Positions 1-5,200 of a stretch of DNA of 7,925 nt are shown here, piece after piece. Position numbers and translations under genes: made by a program. This DNA is from JBATTK01 sp049670505 (GTDB lineage Bacteria > Bacteroidota > Bacteroidia > Flavobacteriales > Flavobacteriaceae), in NCBI GenBank assembly GCA_049670505.1, contig JBATTK010000099.1, positions 1 to 7,925 of the forward strand. The letters are read 5' to 3'. The stretch's first letter is position 1, and each line of letters starts with the position of its first letter. The notes under the pieces are model-generated. The model saw only the letters and a list, made by a program, of their open reading frames with translations. It had not been told where the DNA came from and did no database searches.

Positions 1-107
1 TAGCAATTTTTTGCCCAGTTGAAGGTTTTTTTGAGTTGCATAGCAGAGCTACGGAAGGAAAAGAATACAAAAAATGGGTGAAAAAGGGTAATTTTTTAGC
101 CAATTGA
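1..107 (+). CDS. 3' tail of an unidentified gene (partial)
   Basis: Reading from base 3, the plus strand is open for 34 codons up to a TGA at 105-107, so this is probably the C-terminus of a gene that begins outside the window. The translated tail is mixed and mostly hydrophilic, and its last half is lysine-rich (EGKEYKKWVKKGNFLAN at the end). I do not recognise the family. It would converge on the DUF1304 gene, leaving a 54-bp gap (108-161) in which I see no hairpin followed by a T-run, only the 8-bp palindrome GTTTAAAC at 112-119. An open frame this short could be chance in AT-rich DNA, so the call is tentative and rests on the plausible amino-acid composition and the fit with the neighbouring layout. 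Confidence 0.4.
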   Translation, partial: AIFCPVEGFFELHSRATEGKEYKKWVKKGNFLAN

Positions 108-161
108 AAAAGTTTAAACGAGTTCTATTAAAAGTGTGCTATACATTCAACCTGTTCTAAA

Positions 162-524
162 CTATTGGATAAAGATAAGTAGTATGGCCAATAGTGCCGG
201 CAAGGCCTGTACAAAAAATATTTTACGGTCTGCGGTCAGGGCCCCATAGATTCCCGCAACTGCTACACATATCAAGAAAAATAAGGAAATATTAGTTTTC
301 CATACAAGATCCGTTATGAAAAAAGTCCAGATAAGGCCAGCGGCCAAAAAGCCATTGTACAATCCCTGATTTGCTGCCATTTCCTTTGTCTGCTCAAACA
401 ATTCTTTAGGGAATTTTCGAAAAACTTTTCTTCCCCTGGTGGTCCATGCGAACATTTCGAACCATAGAATATACAAATGGATCAATGCAATTAGTCCGAT
501 AAGAATTTTGATAGCGAATCCCAT
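162..524 (-). CDS. DUF1304 family small integral membrane protein
   Basis: This 120-residue protein is almost entirely hydrophobic, with four likely membrane helices at about residues 5-27, 55-74, 79-98 and 103-119. It carries the signatures I associate with the DUF1304 family (COG3759): a first helix with H16 and Y18 running into EMFAW (23-27), and the motif NQGLYNGFLAAGL starting at residue 52, after a basic cytoplasmic loop (RGRKVFRKF). The length is typical of the family. No function is established for the family, and none is inferred here. The ATG at 524-522 gives an N-terminus that starts just before helix 1, as expected. There is no Shine-Dalgarno sequence ahead of it, which is normal in Bacteroidota. 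A small inverted repeat (GTCCA/TGGAC, 541-557) lies in the presumed 5' leader. The gene is in the same orientation as the dioxygenase upstream, but a 238-bp structured spacer makes a shared operon uncertain. Confidence 0.9.
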   Translation of the reverse strand: MGFAIKILIGLIALIHLYILWFEMFAWTTRGRKVFRKFPKELFEQTKEMAANQGLYNGFLAAGLIWTFFITDLVWKTNISLFFLICVAVAGIYGALTADRKIFFVQALPALLAILLIFIQ

Positions 525-584
525 AAGAATAAATATTAATGTCCAATCCTTCTGGACGGTGTTTAAAATTTTATCTAAATAATT

Positions 585-603
585 CCCCGGCTCTGCCTTG
601 GGG
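585..603. repeat. Small GC-rich inverted repeat and left copy of a flanking direct repeat
   Basis: CCCC (585-588) and GGGG (600-603) can pair around an 11-nt loop. The stretch 590-603 (GCTCTGCCTTGGGG) recurs imperfectly, with 11 of 14 bases matching, at 727-740 (GCTCTGTCTCGAGG) on the far side of the structured spacer. The two copies therefore bracket the inverted repeats between them. The pairing alone is weak; the recurrence is the main reason to list it. Confidence 0.4.
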
Positions 604-610
604 TTTCCAC

Positions 611-667
611 TTTACCTCTCCTTAGGAGAGGTCGGAACTGCTTTTTCGCAGTTCCGGGTGAGGTAAA
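611..667. repeat. Three-way inverted repeat (probable interspersed intergenic element)
   Basis: An outer perfect 8-bp inverted repeat, TTTACCTC (611-618) with GAGGTAAA (660-667), encloses two further hairpins. One is CCTCTCC-TTA-GGAGAGG (615-631), which overlaps and competes with the outer stem. The other is CGGAACTGC-TTTTTC-GCAGTTCCG (633-656), a perfect 9-bp stem. The arrangement resembles short GC-rich repeats found scattered between genes in Flavobacteriaceae; that comparison is from memory, not from a search. It could also work as a transcription barrier or RNA-processing site between the dioxygenase and DUF1304 genes. It lacks the T-run of a standard intrinsic terminator on either strand. 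Confidence 0.7.
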
Positions 668-674
668 ATACAAA

Positions 675-717
675 ATTTCGGTTTTCGGCCCAGAGGCCAA
701 AATGAAACCGGCGAAAT
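675..717. repeat. Long imperfect hairpin, possible terminator of the dioxygenase transcript
   Basis: The core GGCC-CAGA-GGCC (687-698) is extended by CGGTTT (679-684) pairing with AAACCG (705-710), and then by ATTT (675-678) with AAAT (714-717) across a GCG bulge. On the minus strand the structure begins 46 bp past the dioxygenase stop codon and is followed by AAATTTTG, a weak T-run. Termination or 3'-end protection is therefore possible but not clear. It may equally be part of the same repeat mosaic as 611-667. Confidence 0.5.
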
Positions 718-762
718 ACCTCTATAGCTCTGTCTCGAGGATAGTCGGTTGCAAGAAATTTT

Positions 763-1302
763 TTATTTTTCCGCAGTAAATCGTTCATCAACGGGCATTA
801 CCGTACCGCAATTGTTACAGGTTCTGAGTTCTTCGGAACCATAGAAGGTTTTAAAGTGGCCCAAAAAGTCTTTTTCAATATCCTTTAGGGTAAAATAAGC
901 CTCGTACAGTTTGTTGTTACAATTGTCACAGAACCAAAGAAGCCCATCATCAACGTTCATGTCTGCCCGTTTCCGCTCTATGACAAGACCAATGGAACCC
1001 GTATGGCGTACTGGGGAATGAGGGATTTTGGCCGGATGCAGATACATATCCCCCGGACCTAATTCCATTGTTTTTCTTACACCATCTTCCTGAATATGTA
1101 TTTCGATATTGCCCTCTAACTGATAAAAAAGTTCTTCGGTTTCGTTATAGTGATAATCCTTTCTGGCATTGGGCCCTGCCACAACCATGACAATATAGTC
1201 CCCGGCATCTTTATAAAGATTTTTATTGCCAACAGGAGGTTTGAGCAAATCCCTGTTTTCTGTTATCCAGTTATTTAGATTAAAAGGTGCTTTTATAGCC
1301 AT
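763..1302 (-). CDS. nbaC: 3-hydroxyanthranilate 3,4-dioxygenase
   Basis: This cupin-fold, non-haem iron enzyme opens the ring of 3-hydroxyanthranilate with O2 to give 2-amino-3-carboxymuconate semialdehyde, in the kynurenine branch of tryptophan breakdown; the product can also cyclise to quinolinate for NAD synthesis. It should be cytosolic. The 179 residues match the bacterial family length. The iron ligands are visible as H51, E57 and H95, and the substrate-binding residues as R47, R99 and E109, in the contexts YHYNETEE, PHSPVRH and LVIERKR. A second, rubredoxin-like metal site is complete: C125/C128 (CDNC) and C162/C165 (CNNC). The N-terminal PFNLNNWI and LLKPPVGN segments also fit the family and support the ATG at 1302. 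The AGGA just before that ATG sits too close to be a normal ribosome binding site. No other kynurenine-pathway gene lies in the window. A candidate promoter sits at 1404-1436. Confidence 0.95.
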   Translation of the reverse strand: MAIKAPFNLNNWITENRDLLKPPVGNKNLYKDAGDYIVMVVAGPNARKDYHYNETEELFYQLEGNIEIHIQEDGVRKTMELGPGDMYLHPAKIPHSPVRHTGSIGLVIERKRADMNVDDGLLWFCDNCNNKLYEAYFTLKDIEKDFLGHFKTFYGSEELRTCNNCGTVMPVDERFTAEK

Positions 1303-1326
1303 TTCCTGTAAGTTAATGAATTAAGA

Positions 1327-1365
1327 GGTTTTGCGAAGACGGGCGATAGGTTACGCTACAAAACC
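1327..1365 (-). promoter_or_regulatory. Hairpin in the dioxygenase 5' leader
   Basis: A perfect 7-bp inverted repeat, GGTTTTG (1327-1333) with CAAAACC (1359-1365), encloses a 25-nt GC-rich loop. It lies 25 bp upstream of the dioxygenase ATG, inside the leader predicted from the candidate promoter. A competing pairing, CGGG (1340-1343) with CCCG (1364-1367), is also possible, so alternative folds can be drawn. I cannot match it to a known riboswitch. Confidence 0.35.
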
Positions 1366-1380
1366 CGAAACCACAGAGTT

Positions 1381-1398
1381 TTGGCAAGTGGTTGCCAA
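1381..1398. promoter_or_regulatory. Palindromic operator-like site at the dioxygenase promoter
   Basis: TTGGCAA-GTGG-TTGCCAA is a perfect 7+7 inverted repeat with a 4-nt centre. It starts 6 bp downstream of the -7 box at 1404-1411 on the minus strand, so it would cover roughly the transcription start and the first transcribed bases. That is a classic position for a repressor. No T-run follows it on either strand, which argues against a terminator for the CAP gene. The binding protein is not visible in this window. Confidence 0.5.
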
Positions 1399-1403
1399 TA
1401 CCT

Positions 1404-1436
1404 CAAATTTAAGAAAAGAAAATGGCTTTTTCCAGA
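1404..1436 (-). promoter_or_regulatory. Candidate Bacteroidetes-type promoter for the dioxygenase gene
   Basis: On the minus strand, TAAATTTG (1411 to 1404) is a perfect match to the Bacteroidetes -7 consensus TAnnTTTG. A 3-of-4 match to the -33 element TTTG (TCTG, 1436 to 1433) lies 21 bp upstream, within the accepted spacing of about 17-23 bp. Transcription would begin near 1398-1400 and leave a leader of roughly 97 nt. The site lies between the dioxygenase ATG and the CAP stop codon, which suggests the dioxygenase is transcribed on its own. Confidence 0.45.
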
Positions 1437-1439
1437 ATG

Positions 1440-1925
1440 CTATTTGTAGAACAATTGCGTAAAATAAAAGTTGCCATCGTTATCCTTTTTGACACTTACG
1501 GCCGTATCCGTAAAATCGCCTTCCATCGTTTTTTTGTGGGCCGGACTGTTCAACCACCCTTGAAAGGCCTCGCTGGCATTGGAATACTCTTTTGCTACAT
1601 TCTCCGCAACAGATTCAGCATTGACCTGAGACGAAATTCCCGAAGCCCTTGCCGAAAAATTATCATGGCTTAAGCTACCTTTAGAAATCATATAGTCCGT
1701 GTGGTCGTTGGCATATTTATAAGCTACCGAACTGAATTTCAATGCGGTTTGGTCCAAGGATATTCTATGGTCGTTTACAAGGTTCAATAATTCCTGCTCC
1801 ACCGCAACAATATTGGCAGCTTCCTCTATACCAACATCCGTAGTGGTATCCAAAGGTTCCGAGCTACAGGAGCTTATCATGTATACTAGTAAAACTAGAG
1901 CAACATGGGGCATTTTCATTTTCAT
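1440..1925 (-). CDS. CAP/SCP-domain lipoprotein
   Basis: This 161-residue protein starts with a basic, hydrophobic signal peptide ending in a lipobox (I17-S18-S19-C20), so it should be lipid-anchored at the envelope. The rest is one small CAP (SCP/PR-1, PF00188) domain, about residues 42-160. It opens with a helix containing LNLVNDHR and continues with the hallmark segments SLSHDNFSAR (H87), AENVA (E108) and GWLNSPAHKKTM (W124, H130). A final strand reads NFYFTQLFY. H87, E108 and H130 correspond to the conserved cavity residues of CAP proteins. The substrate or ligand of bacterial CAP lipoproteins is mostly unknown, and none is claimed. ATGs at residues 3 and 5 are possible alternative starts and would leave the lipobox intact. 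The gene diverges from the alpha-2-macroglobulin gene. No classic terminator is seen after its stop; the 1381-1398 palindrome lacks a T-run. Confidence 0.88.
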   Translation of the reverse strand: MKMKMPHVALVLLVYMISSCSSEPLDTTTDVGIEEAANIVAVEQELLNLVNDHRISLDQTALKFSSVAYKYANDHTDYMISKGSLSHDNFSARASGISSQVNAESVAENVAKEYSNASEAFQGWLNSPAHKKTMEGDFTDTAVSVKKDNDGNFYFTQLFYK

Positions 1926-2081
1926 ACAGTGTCCTATTTGCCATAAATAGAAAGGGGAAGAATGGGGATATCCTTAAATATTCTAGAAATAAGTAGAAAA
2001 TGAAAGAGATGGGGTTCTCGTGTATTGTTGATTGAGAAATATCAACTGAGTAATATTAAAGAAATTATTGAGATTTACCAC

Positions 2082-2098
2082 AAAAAAACCATTTTTTT
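2082..2098. promoter_or_regulatory. A7-CCA-T7 tract inverted repeat
   Basis: Seven A residues, CCA and seven T residues form a perfect inverted repeat near the middle of the divergent spacer. Such paired A/T tracts can bend DNA or bind nucleoid proteins, and can also fold as a weak hairpin. Here it is about 160 bp from the CAP start and 200 bp from the macroglobulin start. Any role is inferred. Confidence 0.3.
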
Positions 2099-2201
2099 CG
2101 ACCATCTGCATCATTTTAAAAAAGTTTATAGCCTAAAAGGGATCTGAATTACAATTTTCTGAACCTTCAAAGATAATACCACAAAATATAGGGATAAATG
2201 C

Positions 2202-2213
2202 AGAAAGCTTTCT
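2202..2213. promoter_or_regulatory. 12-bp perfect palindrome upstream of the macroglobulin gene
   Basis: AGAAAGCTTTCT is a perfect palindrome without spacer, about 85 bp before the macroglobulin start codon. It is a candidate protein-binding site, though a 12-bp palindrome can arise by chance in a region this AT-rich. Confidence 0.3.
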
Positions 2214-2271
2214 ATATAAAGTGTGGTAAAATTTCAGGCTGGTTAAAGGCTTAGGATTGCAGTAAACCCCT

Positions 2272-2279
2272 TATATTTA
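2272..2279 (+). promoter_or_regulatory. Possible -7 box for the macroglobulin gene
   Basis: TATATTTA matches the Bacteroidetes -7 consensus TAnnTTTG at all fixed positions but the last. The nearest TTG (2257-2259) is only 12 bp upstream, too close for a standard -33 element, and the leader would be only about 12 nt. This is the best candidate I can see, but it is weak. Confidence 0.22.
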
Positions 2280-2297
2280 CATATATAAACACTTTCC

Positions 2298-5200
2298 ATG
2301 AAGATCAAATCCATTATATGCGCATTCGTTCTAATTGCTTTTGTGGGCTGTTCCAAGAAAAATAAAGAGGACAAGAAAGCATATGACGATCTTAATAAGT
2401 ACCAAGAATATATTACGGAAGTTTCCAAGGGCATTATACCGGTCAAGGGCGACATCCGTGTGGTTCTGAACGAACCGGTGGATTCCTGGAACAACGGCGA
2501 TGAATTGGATCGGGATTTACTTCGTGTTCATCCCCGCGCAAAAGGAAAAGTAGTGGCCTTGGATAGCAGAACCCTTGCCTTTATTCCCCAAGACCGTTTT
2601 AAACAGGATACCGAATACCAAGTTACACTGGCCTTGGATGATATTATCAAAGATGTTCCGAAAGAATTAAGAACGCTTACTTTTGGAGTAAAGACTCTTA
2701 AGCAGCAATTTAATGTATACACCAACCCTTTGCAGTCCTATTCCAAGGATTACCAGTACATAGAGGGGCAGTTACGCAGTGCGGATCAACTTTCATTGAC
2801 CACCGTTAAAAAATTGATTCAGGTAAAACAGAAAGGCAGATCCGTAAAGGTAAAATTTGATGAATCGGTGAAGGAAGGTGCCCAGTTTCAATTTAAAATT
2901 GATAGCATACAGCGCTACACGGAAGATTCCGAGCTACTGGTGTCTTGGGATGGTGCCGATTTTGATATTCAAAGCTCAGGTAAAAATACCCTGATCATTC
3001 CGGGCAAAAATAATTTTACGATTATTGATGTTTCAGTAGACACTTCGGATGGCCAGATCGTACATGTTAATTTCTCCGATCCCATTAAAAAAGGACAAAA
3101 TTTTAAAGGTCTTGTCGTTCTGGAAGGAGATGATAAACCCAGATTTTCCGTAGACCGAAATACTTTAAAGATGTATCCCTCCAAAGAAATCAAGGGTACG
3201 GTGCAGCTAGAGGTTTTTGAGGGAATCCAGAGTTCCGATGGGCATAGGTTAAAATCTAAATTTGAAGAGCGTATCGCGTTTGAACAATTAAAACCGGAAG
3301 TGCGCATGCTTTCCAACGGAACCATACTTCCATCATCTAACAATCTTAAGATTAATTTTGAGGCCGTTAACTTAAAAGCTGTGGATGTTTCAGTATTCAA
3401 AATTTATGAAAATAATATCCTTCAGTTTTTACAGGAGAACAATCTTAACGGAAATTACAGCTTAAAAACCGTAGCAAGACCCATAGCCACCAAGAAAATT
3501 ATGCTTCAAAATAAGATGTCCGTCAATAACGGTAAGTGGACTGCACATGCCCTGGATTTAAAATCCTTGATACGTCCCGAGCTTGGAGCTATTTATCGTG
3601 TGGAGCTTAACTATACGCCCCAATACAGTAGTTACAAATGTGATGAAACTAATTTTGAGCCGGATTCGGGAGCCGAGGCGGATTTTGATGAAGAGACCGA
3701 GAATAGCTTTTGGGACAACGCGGAAAATTATTATGATGACTATTATGGATATGATTGGAACGAAAGGGAAAACCCCTGTCATACCTCTTATTATTATGAT
3801 AAAAAAGTAGGCATCAATGTATTGGCTACCGATTTAGGTGTAACGGTAAAGAAAGGGGCAAATAAGAGCTATTTCGTTGCCGTTACCGATATACTGAATA
3901 CCAATCCCGTGGCTGGTGCCAAAATCACTTTTTACAATTTTCAGCAACAGGTGTTGGGTCAGGTAGTGACGGATGCGGACGGTACTTCCATTTTTGATGC
4001 GGATAATCTGGCCTTTTTTGCGGTGGTGGAGAACAATGGCCAAAAGACCTATGTAAAATTGAACGATGGAAACGCACTCTCCGTTAGTAAATTCAATGTT
4101 TCCGGGGTAGCATTACAGAAAGGTATCAAGGGTTTTATTTTTGGTGAACGTGGTGTCTGGAGACCCGGCGACCAACTATTCCTTTCCTTTATGTTGAACG
4201 ATAATGCCAATAAATTACCCAAGGACCATCCGGTTAAATTGGAACTATTGGATCCTTATAATAAAGTGGTGCACCGAGAAATTAAAACGAACGGCTTGAA
4301 CAACTTTTATGATTTTACCGTAAAGACCAATGAAAATGCCCCTACAGGAAATTGGCTGGCCAAAGTATCCTTTGGTGGTGCATCTTTTACCAAAACGATT
4401 AAAATTGAGACCATAAAACCTAATCGACTTAAAATAAAGACCGATTTTGGAGATGAGGTACTTTCCGGTTTCAAACCGATAAAGGGAGAATTGGAAGTGA
4501 AATGGTTACACGGTGCCGTGGCCAAAAACCTTAAGGCGGATATCACCGCAAAATTCAATCCGCAGGCAACCAGCTTTAAAACATTTCCCGGATATGTGTT
4601 TGATGATCCCTCCCGTAGTTTTTCTACCGAAGATCAAGTGGTATTCAACGGGAAGGTAGATGTAGAAGGAAAAGCCAATTTTTCCATCAATCCACAACTT
4701 AAGGGGAAAGCTCCGGGAATGCTCAATACCGCTTTTATCACCAAGGTCTATGAAAACGGGGGCGATTTTAGTACCGATGTGTTTACAAAACCGTATTCCC
4801 CCTTCCACACCTATATAGGGTTAAGCGTACCCAGGGGGGATAAGACGAGAAGCATGTTGTTGACCGATGTAAAACATAAATTTGAAGTAGTCTCGGTCGA
4901 TGAAAAAGGCAATCCTAAAGCGGCAAAAAATCTAAAAGTTACCGTACATAAAGTGAATTGGAGATGGTGGTGGGATACCTCTGCCGATAATTTGTCCAAT
5001 TTCAGTAGCGCTAACTATAGGGAAAAAATATTTGAGGAGACCGTAAGCACAAATTCCAACGGAAAGGGGTCGTTTACCTTTGAATTAAAATATCCGGATT
5101 GGGGACGCTATTTGGTGAGGGTAGAAGACCCCAATGGGGGGCATGCTACAGGAAAGACCATTTATATAGATTGGCCGGGCTGGGCAGGAAAATCCCGAAA

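Larger units (their letters stand above)
1926..2297. other. Divergent intergenic region between two lipoprotein genes
   Basis: This 372-bp AT-rich region holds no credible gene and should contain promoters for both flanking lipoprotein genes. Visible structure includes GTTGAT/ATCAAC (2027-2046, 6-bp stem), an A7-CCA-T7 tract (2082-2098) and the 12-bp palindrome AGAAAGCTTTCT (2202-2213). There are also short palindromes GGATATCC (1966-1973) and TTCTAGAA (1981-1988). No perfect TAnnTTTG box was found on either strand with a matching -33 element. Confidence 0.6.

Noticed and set aside
5..108. Imperfect direct repeat, 16 of 19 bases matching (5-23 and 90-108)
   Set aside because: It is mostly a T-run and an AT-rich flank, and the two copies lie in different reading frames of the putative gene tail, so chance similarity is the simplest explanation.
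541..557. GTCCA/TGGAC inverted repeat before the DUF1304 gene as an operator
   Set aside because: The stem is only 5 bp with a 7-nt loop, and I found no promoter box beside it, so the support is too weak for a separate feature.
1381..1398. Reading the palindrome as an intrinsic terminator of the CAP gene
   Set aside because: No T-run follows on the minus strand (the next bases are AACTCTG), and its position at the predicted dioxygenase start fits an operator better.
1422..1673. Plus-strand open frame of 83 codons overlapping the CAP gene
   Set aside because: The minus strand here encodes a recognisable lipobox and CAP motifs; the plus-strand product is basic, resembles no family and lies wholly on the antisense strand.
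2000..2035. Tiny plus-strand open frame in the divergent spacer
   Set aside because: It gives only 11 residues, with no ribosome binding site or recognisable features.
3558..3810. Overlapping short open frames on both strands over the acidic insert
   Set aside because: They arise from the GAT/TAT-rich codons of the Asp/Tyr insert; the products are low-complexity Ile/Met/Lys-rich strings without family features.
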